A DNA stretch of 30,915 bases, taken from the IMG/VR virus record IMGVR_UViG_3300025886_000104, positions 1-30,915 of that record, one strand, 5' to 3'. This DNA is from a virus. Made by a program: the position numbers and the translations under genes. Position 1 is the first letter of the stretch; each line of letters begins with the position of its first letter. Below the pieces are notes generated by a model, which was given only the letters and a program-made list of their open reading frames with translations, was not told the origin of the DNA and did not search any database. Positions 1 to 8,449 of the stretch are shown piece by piece.

Positions 1-113
1 ACTTTTTAAATATTGTCTTTAACCTTGATATTTTTAAAATAATTCCTCTTGCGGGAAAGTATAAAGAGCTGTTAATAAGGAAAAAGCTTTTAGGTAGGTA
101 TATAGATGACTGA
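1..113 (+). CDS. 3' end of an upstream unknown gene (partial)
   Basis: The frame starting at base 3 is open from the left edge to a TGA at 111-113 and gives about 36 C-terminal residues ending GKYKELLIRKKLLGRYIDD, a basic, helical-looking tail. The other two forward frames hit stops within the first 22 bases. Its stop overlaps the next start as ATGACTGA, the same kind of overlap as at 15777-15784 in this window, which supports a real coding end. The function cannot be read from so short a piece. Confidence 0.5.
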   Translation, partial: FLNIVFNLDIFKIIPLAGKYKELLIRKKLLGRYIDD

Positions 114-414
114 TAATAGAATCACCAAATTATACAATTATCTTAAAGACAGATTATCAGATCAAGAGAAAGAAATGTTTAGGGAAATCATGAATGATGA
201 TCCAGAAGATAAAAAAGAGGTAGAGCTAAAGCCTTTCGATCCGATCTCTTCTGGAGGAAGCAGTCCTGATTATCCTAGATTTTATGCTAATAATTTACAA
301 GATAGTACACCCGTTTTCGAAGATGGGAACCCATTTGACGCCTATAAGGATGACAACCATGTCAATCAGTATAGGGGATTAAACAATTTTACAAACAGCT
401 TTACTACAAACTAA
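106..414 (+). CDS. Small acidic hypothetical protein
   Basis: This 102-residue protein is not recognised. The start is an ATG preceded by an AGG-rich stretch (TTTTAGGTAGG) and overlaps the end of the upstream gene by 8 nt. The first 40 residues look helical and charged (KLYNYLKDRLSDQEKEMFRE). The rest is rich in Asp, Asn, Ser and Phe and looks unstructured. Residues near 54-60 read SPDYPRFYANN, similar to LPDFPRYVNF in the next protein, so the two neighbours may share a short binding motif. It sits 21 nt ahead of the next gene in the same operon. A virion-core or packaging accessory role is only a guess from position. Confidence 0.7.
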   Translation: MTDNRITKLYNYLKDRLSDQEKEMFREIMNDDPEDKKEVELKPFDPISSGGSSPDYPRFYANNLQDSTPVFEDGNPFDAYKDDNHVNQYRGLNNFTNSFTTN

Positions 415-434
415 AGTTAGAATTTGGAGCAAAC

Positions 435-1409
435 ATGCGAAATAAAAGAGCTTTTGATATGGCTTTACCAGAACTTGAAGCAGAATCCTTATCTTCTTTT
501 TTTGAAGACTATAAGGATAAGTCCTTAAAAGATTTAAAAGATATGATGAACGATGATATCGACGAAATGCAAGAAGACATAGAGGAGGGTGTAGGTCAGA
601 AAACTCCCAAGTTCGACGCTGCTCAAAAGGATCTCAACAAAGAGTTTGAAGAGATAATGGAAATGGCGGGTGATGACACAAAACTTAAAGACATCATGAT
701 TCCTGGCTCAGAAATATCCATCTCGGAATTCGGATCTGATGATATGAAGGATGACGAGGAAAGAGAAAGAACTTATGAGGATGACAGATATCTCCCAGAC
801 TTTCCAAGATACGTAAATTTTCAATACCCTGGAAAAATACCAACTCATGACGGAAGCAGCCTTCTTGGATGTGAAAGAGCGATTGCCTGGCTTCAGAGAC
901 TTGCAAATGAAATATCTACATCTATAAGAAATGATATTGAGGGTCATTTAAATGAAAGTATTGATGATTTAAGCTCAATACAGGAGAAAGTTCTTACCGA
1001 TATATTCTATCTAAAAGATCATATGAAAAAATTAAAGCAAATGTTGCCAGAAAAGACTAAATCTTCAAATCTTCTAAGAGGCTCCTTTGACATTTTAAAG
1101 ACTGCGAGCACTCCAAGCAATATGGTAATTTCCATTACTCCCTTCATAAGAGCTATATCTGGAATACTAATAAACTCAACAGTTTCTGCAGGGAAGCCCT
1201 TTGAAGATGTCTATGAGTATCTACTAAACAAGTATGATATTAACGAAAGAGAGCAGCTTGAAATACTTCAAACATTGATGGATATGGGTCAGCCTATATT
1301 TAAAGATAGAGGTACAATGCCCTCCCTTGAGTCTGCAGATAAGAAAGAGTTAAAATCTTCTGAAGAAGAACTTCAGGGTGTTGACTTTATAACCAACTAC
1401 TTCGCTTAG
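435..1409 (+). CDS. Acidic hypothetical protein upstream of terminase
   Basis: The 324-residue product is not recognised. A GGAG ribosome-binding site lies 7 nt before the ATG. The N-terminal third is very acidic with long runs of Asp, Glu, Lys and Met and probable coiled helix. A central segment contains YLPDFPRYVNF followed by YPGKIP. The C-terminal half looks like an ordered helical domain, with hydrophobic stretches such as NMVISITPFIRAISGILI and a predicted helical end (DVYEYLLNKYDINEREQLEI). It lies in a run of small genes directly before the terminase large subunit, so a small-terminase, scaffold-like or virion role is possible. No DNA-binding motif is visible, and I do not assign one. 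Confidence 0.75.
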   Translation: MRNKRAFDMALPELEAESLSSFFEDYKDKSLKDLKDMMNDDIDEMQEDIEEGVGQKTPKFDAAQKDLNKEFEEIMEMAGDDTKLKDIMIPGSEISISEFGSDDMKDDEERERTYEDDRYLPDFPRYVNFQYPGKIPTHDGSSLLGCERAIAWLQRLANEISTSIRNDIEGHLNESIDDLSSIQEKVLTDIFYLKDHMKKLKQMLPEKTKSSNLLRGSFDILKTASTPSNMVISITPFIRAISGILINSTVSAGKPFEDVYEYLLNKYDINEREQLEILQTLMDMGQPIFKDRGTMPSLESADKKELKSSEEELQGVDFITNYFA

Positions 1410-1423
1410 TTTACAGGTGCAAA

Positions 1424-1789
1424 ATGAACATAGATCTCGCAAAAAAAATAATAAAAATTGCAAATGAGCTTGATGCTGCTGGAAGCTCTAAGTTCGCCGA
1501 CAAAATAGACTCAATTATAAAAGAGTCTATGGAAGAGGGCGGACTTACCGAAGAGGGCTTGAAAGCCGTTGATAATGTATTTCAAGACGATGGTGACCAA
1601 GTTTTTATATTTCTACAAGAAGCAAAAAGAATCAGGTCAGAGTTTTTAAAATATGCAATCGAAGAGGGCATGGCTAGTGAGAGCTTCTCAGAAGATGAGG
1701 TTATGATGTCAATTGCAAGGAAGGGAGATTACGGATATGAAGATGCCGTAGCTAAAGGCAACTATGTTGTAATATATTGCGCAATATAA
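1424..1789 (+). CDS. Hypothetical protein with IAxxLDxxGxxxxAD helical motif
   Basis: A 121-residue protein, moderately acidic. Residues 6-32 read as a two-helix motif, beginning KKIIKIANELDAAGSSKFAD, with the pattern hydrophobic-x-x-IA-x-x-L-D-x-x-G-x4-AD-x-I-D. The same pattern occurs twice in the 14055-14561 gene and once in the 10918-14049 gene of this window. The remainder is a helical, Glu-rich domain ending in a short hydrophobic strand (NYVVIYCAI). The ATG is 15 nt after the previous stop with a weak AGGT ribosome-binding site. Function unknown. The shared motif suggests it acts with the scaffold-like proteins. Confidence 0.7.
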   Translation: MNIDLAKKIIKIANELDAAGSSKFADKIDSIIKESMEEGGLTEEGLKAVDNVFQDDGDQVFIFLQEAKRIRSEFLKYAIEEGMASESFSEDEVMMSIARKGDYGYEDAVAKGNYVVIYCAI

Positions 1790-1807
1790 AAATTAGGAGA
1801 TTGTGAT

Positions 1808-2380
1808 ATGAAAGTAACAAGAATAGGCGAAAAAGAATCTTACAATATAACATCAGATTGGATTAGAGATTTTGCAAGCACTATAACGAAAGAAAGTAAC
1901 TACTTGGATAGAGTTAAAGAAAGAAAAGATCTTAGGGTAGAAGAAAAGTTTGCAAATATTGAAGATAAGATGCATGATATAAAAAACAGGATAGGTTTCT
2001 TGACAGGTGCGAACAATGCAATTAACAAGTCGGCATCTGATTGTGATTGCGGATCTTGTGAAGCTTGCTCTATGAAAGAAAAGTGCACTTGTGGGTCCTG
2101 CGAATCTTGCAACTCTACAAAGATTTTAGAATTTATAGTATATGTTCTTAATTACATGAAGAGTGCTCTGTCTGAGAACCCATCTATGGTTTATGAGAAA
2201 CTTCTTTCTAAGTGTAGAAATGAAATACCGCAATTTTACTCTTTTGAGGGGAATATGTGCCCAGACAAGTTGAAGAAACATGTGGGAGATATGAGAAAGC
2301 CTTCTGAATTCAGACAGGTTGAGTTTATACCTTCAGAGGGAATATATGATTTTGAAGAAGATGATAACGACAAGGGCTAA
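1808..2380 (+). CDS. Hypothetical protein with duplicated Cys cluster (putative metal binding)
   Basis: A 190-residue protein with an AGGAG ribosome-binding site before the ATG. Residues 1-70 look helical and charged. Residues 79-101 hold two copies of a C-x-C-x2-C-x2-C motif: C79, C81, C84, C87 and C93, C95, C98, C101. Each copy contains the core CGSCE. Eight closely spaced cysteines in a paired repeat suggest binding of zinc or another thiophilic metal. The C-terminal half is helical with more isolated cysteines. It is the last gene before the terminase, 30 nt away. I cannot name the family. A packaging accessory or DNA-contacting role is inference only. Confidence 0.75.
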   Translation: MKVTRIGEKESYNITSDWIRDFASTITKESNYLDRVKERKDLRVEEKFANIEDKMHDIKNRIGFLTGANNAINKSASDCDCGSCEACSMKEKCTCGSCESCNSTKILEFIVYVLNYMKSALSENPSMVYEKLLSKCRNEIPQFYSFEGNMCPDKLKKHVGDMRKPSEFRQVEFIPSEGIYDFEEDDNDKG

Positions 2381-2410
2381 TTTTTTTTCTTCGAAGAGTA
2401 GTATGTCTGT

Positions 2411-4177
2411 ATGAGTAAAGAATTTAAAGATGAAGTAGATTTATTTGATGAGGTATCGAAAAGATTTCAGGATTTAGATCCTGCGATGTTTATAGAAAAC
2501 AATCTCACTATAGATGGAGAGCCGTTTAAAATTCTTGGTAATGGATGGCGCTTTATGGTCGATATATATAGATATATCGCCTTGCAGGCTCCGAAGGCTA
2601 ACGGAAAGCCTATAGTTATAAAAAAAGGAAGACAGGTCGGAGCTTCTGTTATGGCGGGAGGTCTGGACCTTTACTTTACAAACTCTGGCCTATTCTCAAA
2701 GCCGCCAGCCAGAGTCGTCCATCTGTTTCCAGCATTAGCCCAAGTAAAGAAGTTCTCTCAAGATAAATTAGAAGGGATGATAAGAACCGCTAAAGATGAC
2801 TTCATAAACGATAACAAGCTTAAATCTCAAAACGCTGTAGATAATCTTACCATGAAGCAGTTTGAAACTGGAACGCTTTGGATAGAATCTGTAGGTTCTG
2901 ATGCCGACAGAATAAGAGGTATGACTGTAGACTTCGGCTTCTTTGATGAAGTTCAAGATATGAATCCGACAGCAATAGGTAATGCTACAAAAATACTTAC
3001 AGCCGCAAAGTACGGGCCTGTAGGTAAGGGCGTGCAGGTTTTTTTTGGAACTCCAAAAGAGAGGGGGTCTCATTTTAATACCATATGGGAAATGTCAGAT
3101 AAAAGATATTATCATCTGGGATGTGAAAAGTGTGACCAAACGTACCCCTTCTACCTTACCGAAGATGATAGGTGGAGAAAGATATGGGTTGAGAAGTTTA
3201 CAATAGAGTGTCCTCTTTGTCAGCACAGGCAGCATAAAACCGTTGCAATAGAAAAAGGGAAGTGGGTTGTGACTGGATCAAAGAATGCCAAGTATGTTGG
3301 ATTTCAGGTGAATCAACTATATATACCTTACTTTTCAAAAGAAAATATTCTTGATCTAATGCCTGAAAATAACCCTGCGCAAACAGAAAGAGTTTGGAAT
3401 AATGAGGTAATCGGAGAGTTTTACTCTGGATCAGGGATGCCTCTGACAAAGGCGGACATACACGATAAGTGTAAGGATGAAGATAGATCTTTCTCTCAAA
3501 CTATAGATACTAGAATAAAAACATCCTATATGGGCGTAGACTGGGGCGGAAAGGATGATACTAAGGGTTCTGTCGGAGGACAGTCTTATTCTTGCGTTGT
3601 TGTAATATCCGTAACTCACGATGGTATAATTTTAGTTGAGCATGCTCATAAGTTGAGACAGAATAATTTTGAATATAAGAAAGAAACAATAAAAGAAGTG
3701 TATAGAAGATTTGGAATAAAAAGAGGAGTTTCTGACTGGTTCTTTGGTCAGGATGTTGTTCATGACATACAGCTTATGTATGGGGAAAGATTTCTTGGAG
3801 CTCAGGGTAGTGCGTCGCTAGTGAAGCCTATGAAGTATAGAGAAGAAGAACTTATCGTGTCTTATAATAAAGACTTGATGATTGAGGAGATTTTTGACTT
3901 ATTTAAGAAGGGTAAGATAAGAATGCCGTGGAAATCTTATGAGAAGATAGAGTGGCTTATAGATCACTGCACCTCTATGGAATTAAAACAAAGAGTTGTC
4001 GGTGGACAGCCAATAAAAACATATGTTAAGGGGTCATTACCTAATGATGGACTTATGGCACTTATGTATGCTTATATGGCATATAAATTTGACCTTACAA
4101 AGGGATTTACCGTAAGACCTGGTCATGTTGACAAGCCAAACTTTCCTGTTCCCGTTATAGCGAAAGTTAGACTTTAA
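2411..4177 (+). CDS. terL: Terminase large subunit (ATPase/nuclease packaging motor)
   Basis: The motor protein that cuts concatemeric phage DNA and pumps it through the portal. In the 588 residues I see a Walker A region KKGRQVGAS (about 71-79), a Walker B VDFGFFDEVQDM (about 163-174) with Asp169-Glu170, and a probable coupling segment FFGTP near 201-205. A CxxC...CxxC zinc knuckle (C218, C221, C247, C250) lies between ATPase and nuclease, as in GpA-like terminases. The RNase H-like nuclease has a first acidic residue in YMGVDWGGKDD (Asp357) and a likely late acidic residue in NDGLMALMYAY near the C-terminus. Length fits the family. The ribosome-binding site is weak. Next to the portal, as usual. 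No small subunit is identified. Confidence 0.93.
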   Translation: MSKEFKDEVDLFDEVSKRFQDLDPAMFIENNLTIDGEPFKILGNGWRFMVDIYRYIALQAPKANGKPIVIKKGRQVGASVMAGGLDLYFTNSGLFSKPPARVVHLFPALAQVKKFSQDKLEGMIRTAKDDFINDNKLKSQNAVDNLTMKQFETGTLWIESVGSDADRIRGMTVDFGFFDEVQDMNPTAIGNATKILTAAKYGPVGKGVQVFFGTPKERGSHFNTIWEMSDKRYYHLGCEKCDQTYPFYLTEDDRWRKIWVEKFTIECPLCQHRQHKTVAIEKGKWVVTGSKNAKYVGFQVNQLYIPYFSKENILDLMPENNPAQTERVWNNEVIGEFYSGSGMPLTKADIHDKCKDEDRSFSQTIDTRIKTSYMGVDWGGKDDTKGSVGGQSYSCVVVISVTHDGIILVEHAHKLRQNNFEYKKETIKEVYRRFGIKRGVSDWFFGQDVVHDIQLMYGERFLGAQGSASLVKPMKYREEELIVSYNKDLMIEEIFDLFKKGKIRMPWKSYEKIEWLIDHCTSMELKQRVVGGQPIKTYVKGSLPNDGLMALMYAYMAYKFDLTKGFTVRPGHVDKPNFPVPVIAKVRL

Positions 4178-4186
4178 CTTTTTCTA

Positions 4187-4209
4187 TATAGTATTATATA
4201 GTATTATAT
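4187..4209 (+). repeat. 10-bp tandem repeat upstream of portal gene
   Basis: TATAGTATTA occurs twice in direct tandem (4187-4196, 4197-4206) followed by the first three bases of a third copy, in the 64-nt gap between the terminase and portal genes. The 10-bp period is about one helical turn and the element is fully AT-rich, so it could be a promoter region or a protein-binding site. It could also be chance in AT-rich intergenic DNA. Confidence 0.5.
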
Positions 4210-4241
4210 TAATTAAATGATTTAAGTTGTCGGGGAAGATT

Positions 4242-7043
4242 ATGAGAAGAACAAGTAGACCAAACAATCCTGGAAAAAAGTTTGATGCTCTATCTGATGT
4301 TAGAAGGGCTGAGATTAGTGACGCAATAACCAAAAAGGCTGTTGCTGATGAGGATAGTATTGCGTCAAAAACTCCATCCATCGCACACTCCCCAAAGTAC
4401 AGGCAGGATTCTTTAAATAAAATCGGATCTATAGTATCTCCAATGGGCCAGCCTAGTAGCTCTTCTCAGACTGATAGAATGGGTCCAGAAGTTTACTCTC
4501 CACTGTTTCAGCTGGCTAACTTAAATCTTCCTAGAGATAGAGTAACAATGAATGCGTGGAATCGCATTTACTACGATACCCATCCTATTGTTAGAAACGC
4601 TATAAATCTTCACGCCTCTTTTCCTATATCAAAAATAAATATCTCATGCTCTTCTAAGAAAGTTCAGCAGTTTTTTGAGGATATGGCAGAAAGAATAGAT
4701 CTATATTCTGTAATATATGGTGCTGGACTTGAGTTTTGGAAATTAGGTGAAACTTTCCCATATTCTGAGCTAGATGAGTCTAACGGTACTTGGTCTAGGA
4801 TATCCATTTTAAATCCAGATTATGTTCATGTCAAAAAGTCAATAATTGGCAATCAAACAATTGCATCTTTAAGACCTGATGCGTCATTGCAAAGATTGAT
4901 AAATTCAACTGCCCCTTCTGATGTTGCTCTGAGAAGATATATACCAGAGCACATAATTGATAATGTAAGAAGAGGAAAAAATATCCCCCTAGATCCTTTT
5001 AATGTTTCTCATTTAAAACTTTTAAGCTCTCCTTACGATATAAGAGGAACATCAATTATAGTTTCTTGTTATAAAGATATCATGCTCTATGATAAGTTAA
5101 GAGAAAGTAAGTTTGCTCAGGCAGACGGAATGATAAATCCACTAACCTTGGTAAAACTTGGTGGTAATGATTACAGACCATCTCAATCTGACATAGAAGC
5201 TTTTAGGCATATCTTGGAAGAAGCTCAATACGACAAAGATTTCAAGCTAGTAACTCATGCAGATGTTACTATCGAAAGAAATGGTGCTGGTTCGGGAGTT
5301 ATGGATATAGGCTCTGACATAACTCATATAACGGATAATCTTTACGCAGGACTTATGGTTCCAAAATCTCTAATGGACCAGGAGGGCGCTTGCGTTCCTG
5401 TTAAGAATACCGAAATACTCGTTGAGGGTAAGGGCTTTATATCTTTTGATATGTTTCAAGATGGAGATAAGATTGCAACTATTAATCCTAATAATCATGA
5501 GTTAGAGTATCAGTCACCTACAAATAAGACAGACATCTTGTTTTCAGGACTTATGTATTCTATTACAAATGATATGAATGACTTTGAATGCACAGACTTT
5601 CATGACATTCTTTTGAGTAGAGATGGAGGATGCACATTCGAGAAAGAAAAAGCTATTAGTGTATTCTCTGATAATGATTTACTTTCTGGTGACACCTTTA
5701 GTTCAAAGTACAGAGGCAATGTTAGATTTTTAAATTTCGCAAGCGAGTTTAATGGTGAGAAGAAAGATTTCGTCTTAATTCCAGATAAAGAGCAATACTC
5801 TAAGGTTGAGTTTATCAGAAAAGTTGGAATTACTAACTTTTGTAAGTTTTTAGGATATTACTTATCAGAAGGTCACCTTGTCCGAAGAAGAGACCCAAAG
5901 AGAAATCATAATAACCCCTGCGCTATCACAATTACTCAGCAAGAGAGCAGTAAAGGGTTTGAGGCGATGTCTGATCTTTTCTCTAAGTTTGAATATAAAT
6001 CAACGATTAATTGTGAGAATAGCAATAAAAGATGTTGGAGAGTATCAAACACTAAGTTGTCGGAATATATTCTAAGTAACTTCGGAGAGAGAAGCGAAGG
6101 TAAGTATATTGCAGAGTGGGTTAAAAAGCTTGATAGAGCTAATTTAAGGACTCTTATTGAGGCAATGTGCCTTGGTGATGGTTCGGTCAACAAGAATAGC
6201 TCTTCTGGCTCTTTTAAGTACTTTACTGTGTCTGGTAGAATGGCAGATGACTTTCAGGAGATATGCTTTAAAGCTGGATACTCATCTAAATTAAAAAGAG
6301 TAAAGCGAGACGAAACGCGAAAAGATATTTACCATATATCTGTGTTTAAGAATGAAGAGTCAAAGAGGGGTCGTAATCGTAAGTTTAAAACTCTAGTTAG
6401 ACCTAGTGATGTAAGTGTTAATTACGTAGAAAAAGAAAGAGTTTTCTGCTTTGATGTTCCGAATCATATATTTGTAACTAGAAAAGATGGAAAGATAGGT
6501 GTTCATGGTAACTCATACGCGTCTTCTTCCGTTGGATTGGAAGTTTTAAGGCAGCGCTATGATATTTTTAGAAATATGATGAAAAAATGGCTAGAGAGAA
6601 AGATTTTTGCACCTATATGCGAAATACAAGACTTTTTTGAATATAAGAATGGAGAGAAAAGACTTCTGGTTCCTCAAATTGACTTTAATCATATGAATCT
6701 TTATGATGTCGGGGAATATGTAAACTCTATAACTCCATTCGTAAGTAACAAGCAGGTTTCCTTACAGACCGTTTATAGGTCTTTAGGCTTGTCGTATGAA
6801 GAAGAAAAGAGAAGATTAAGAGAGGAGGCTGTTAGTGAGGCTATCTTCGCAAAAGAGCAACAGATATTATCGGAAATGAGACTATCTGAACTAGAAAAAC
6901 TAGACCCTAATAAGTCTATACCTGAGCCCGCACGAACAACATCTTCAGAGGATGATGATCAAGGCGGAGGAATACCAGGAGTAGATATGGGTGGCGGTCA
7001 AGGCGGACCAGACGGAAGCTCACCAGGAGGTCTTCTAGGATGA
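4242..7043 (+). CDS. Portal protein precursor interrupted by an intein
   Basis: The portal forms the dodecameric DNA channel at one capsid vertex and is the docking point for terminase. The precursor is 933 residues. Removing the intein (residues 384-757) leaves 559 residues, a normal portal length. The N-extein carries a portal-like pattern (LPRDRVTMNAWNRIYYDTHP, then VIYGAGLEFWKLGETFP). The C-extein resumes SYASSSVGLEVLRQRYDIFR, and the protein ends in a Gly/Asp-rich flexible tail. I chose the ATG at 4242, which has GGGGAAG just upstream, over an in-frame TTG at 4227. Its stop overlaps the next ATG as ATGA. The portal call rests on context after terminase plus these patterns. Confidence 0.85.
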   Translation: MRRTSRPNNPGKKFDALSDVRRAEISDAITKKAVADEDSIASKTPSIAHSPKYRQDSLNKIGSIVSPMGQPSSSSQTDRMGPEVYSPLFQLANLNLPRDRVTMNAWNRIYYDTHPIVRNAINLHASFPISKINISCSSKKVQQFFEDMAERIDLYSVIYGAGLEFWKLGETFPYSELDESNGTWSRISILNPDYVHVKKSIIGNQTIASLRPDASLQRLINSTAPSDVALRRYIPEHIIDNVRRGKNIPLDPFNVSHLKLLSSPYDIRGTSIIVSCYKDIMLYDKLRESKFAQADGMINPLTLVKLGGNDYRPSQSDIEAFRHILEEAQYDKDFKLVTHADVTIERNGAGSGVMDIGSDITHITDNLYAGLMVPKSLMDQEGACVPVKNTEILVEGKGFISFDMFQDGDKIATINPNNHELEYQSPTNKTDILFSGLMYSITNDMNDFECTDFHDILLSRDGGCTFEKEKAISVFSDNDLLSGDTFSSKYRGNVRFLNFASEFNGEKKDFVLIPDKEQYSKVEFIRKVGITNFCKFLGYYLSEGHLVRRRDPKRNHNNPCAITITQQESSKGFEAMSDLFSKFEYKSTINCENSNKRCWRVSNTKLSEYILSNFGERSEGKYIAEWVKKLDRANLRTLIEAMCLGDGSVNKNSSSGSFKYFTVSGRMADDFQEICFKAGYSSKLKRVKRDETRKDIYHISVFKNEESKRGRNRKFKTLVRPSDVSVNYVEKERVFCFDVPNHIFVTRKDGKIGVHGNSYASSSVGLEVLRQRYDIFRNMMKKWLERKIFAPICEIQDFFEYKNGEKRLLVPQIDFNHMNLYDVGEYVNSITPFVSNKQVSLQTVYRSLGLSYEEEKRRLREEAVSEAIFAKEQQILSEMRLSELEKLDPNKSIPEPARTTSSEDDDQGGGIPGVDMGGGQGGPDGSSPGGLLG
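5391..6512 (+). other. Intein with LAGLIDADG homing endonuclease inside portal
   Basis: A 374-residue intein in frame. It begins at Cys1 (TGC at 5391) in GA/CVPVKNTEILVEGKG, the usual block A pattern after a Cys. Block B contains CTDFHDILL, with the T-x-x-H of inteins. Two LAGLIDADG-type dodecapeptides follow: FLGYYLSEG (intein residues 153-161) and LIEAMCLGDG (255-264). Block F is VFCFDVPNHIFV, and the intein ends GVHGN before Ser (TCA at 6513) as the +1 residue. The penultimate residue is Gly rather than the common His, with the His one place earlier. The endonuclease would cut intein-free portal genes and spread the element. The endonuclease acids (Glu, Asp) are present in both motifs, so it may be active. 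Confidence 0.9.
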
Positions 7044-8449
7044 AGTACGAAAAAATAATAAAAAAATCTCAAACTGCTACACCAACTACAAATATGATTA
7101 GGCTGACCAATGCTTTTTGCGGTAGCGTGATTTTAAATAGAGCTTCGGCAGCTAACTATTCTAAGGGAAACTATAAAGTACTTGAAGAGAACTTTCCAGC
7201 AGGCGTAAGTGCTGACTTGCAAAGCTATAATGTTGGAGAATCATCAGCTTCTAACGATAGGATCTTTAAAGATGTCAATATAGGTAAGATCTCAAGAGGT
7301 ATGACTTTAGGAGATCTTTACTCTTTAATATCAGGAAAAGAAGGCACGCTTCTGGGTTTTGATATCGGATATATACAAGAAGAGTCGTCCAGTATCTTAA
7401 GAGTATATGATCAGTATGTTGGGGTAAACTCCTCTTCATCTGAAGTTAAGAAGATACCTGGACTTAGCTTTCATTTAAAAGTAGATACAAGGTCTAGTCT
7501 TTTATCAGAAGCCTTTTGCAAGTATAGACAGAAAAAAAAGAATATGCTGTCGTCTAACATGAATGCAGATCTTACGGAACAGGATGAGGTCTTTCTTATT
7601 TCTAAAAAATTAAGTTTTGAGATTAACAAATATGTTTATGCTGTTTCAGAGCTTTTAAGAAATCTTGTAGATCTGAATGCAAACTCTTCAGAGAAAGATA
7701 TATGTAATAATTATGTGATATTTCAGGCATTGTCAAAGGTTAGATCGATAAAAAGCATGCTAACATCATGTTTTACTTCGGCCAGAAGAGAGAAACCATC
7801 TTCTGAGCCTAAAATAAAAATAGACAGTGAGGAAAGTAAAGTTTCTATAGCCGTCAAGAAAGGTCCCTTGGGCGCCAATAAGGGGTCTATAGAGAAGGGC
7901 TCTTCTTTTCAAAAAATTATAAGTCCTTTTTCTAAAATAGTAATAAAGTTTCCTGGAAACACAGAGGATGTGATTAGATCAAATCTCTCTCGGGATACTC
8001 AAGCCCGTTCTCAAGTTTTTGTCCATCCAGACGCTAAAGTTGTCATATCGGAAGGTAAAATAACTATAACGAGAGCTAGCGTTACCTTCTCAGATGGCGA
8101 CACCATTTTTCATATTAAAAAGCCAGATCTTAGTGCGCACATTGGAGAAGATCTTTATACAATCTCCCCAAAGAAATATTCTTCTTCGCCCTCAGCCGAT
8201 ATTTCTGGGCCAGCACACTTTAAGATCTCAATTCCCTCAAAGGCTGAAGATGGGTTTTTAGAGAAGAATTCTTCTTCTACAACGCAGTCCACTTACTACC
8301 TAGTCAGCGTGGGCGGTAAAAAAATAAAAACAACGCTTTCTGAGTATATAGGGAATAATGGATATTATTCTGTTAATGGAAAGAAAGTAAAAATAAGCTT
8401 AAAAGATGCTAAGCCTATAGGGATAAGTGATGCCCAAAAAAGAAGTTAA
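7040..8449 (+). CDS. Hypothetical protein following the portal
   Basis: A 469-residue protein I do not recognise. It starts by ATGA overlap with the portal stop, with AGGAGG 10 nt upstream, so it is translationally coupled to the portal. The first half looks mixed alpha/beta with a Ser-rich stretch. The middle has a helical segment (about 180-250). The C-terminal third is rich in beta-type strands and Lys/Ser (KIVIKFPGNTEDVI, KVVISEGKITITRASVTF). There are no transmembrane segments or catalytic motifs. Position immediately after the portal suggests a portal-associated or internal head protein, but that is inference. Confidence 0.75.
   Translation: MKYEKIIKKSQTATPTTNMIRLTNAFCGSVILNRASAANYSKGNYKVLEENFPAGVSADLQSYNVGESSASNDRIFKDVNIGKISRGMTLGDLYSLISGKEGTLLGFDIGYIQEESSSILRVYDQYVGVNSSSSEVKKIPGLSFHLKVDTRSSLLSEAFCKYRQKKKNMLSSNMNADLTEQDEVFLISKKLSFEINKYVYAVSELLRNLVDLNANSSEKDICNNYVIFQALSKVRSIKSMLTSCFTSARREKPSSEPKIKIDSEESKVSIAVKKGPLGANKGSIEKGSSFQKIISPFSKIVIKFPGNTEDVIRSNLSRDTQARSQVFVHPDAKVVISEGKITITRASVTFSDGDTIFHIKKPDLSAHIGEDLYTISPKKYSSSPSADISGPAHFKISIPSKAEDGFLEKNSSSTTQSTYYLVSVGGKKIKTTLSEYIGNNGYYSVNGKKVKISLKDAKPIGISDAQKRS

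Noticed and set aside
2381-2410. Terminator before the terminase gene (T-run then CTTCGAAG)
   Set aside because: The T-run precedes the palindrome rather than following a GC-rich stem, so it cannot act as a forward terminator.
5878-6193. Small open frames inside the intein on both strands
   Set aside because: They are out of frame with the endonuclease motifs and have no start signals. The endonuclease is in the main frame.
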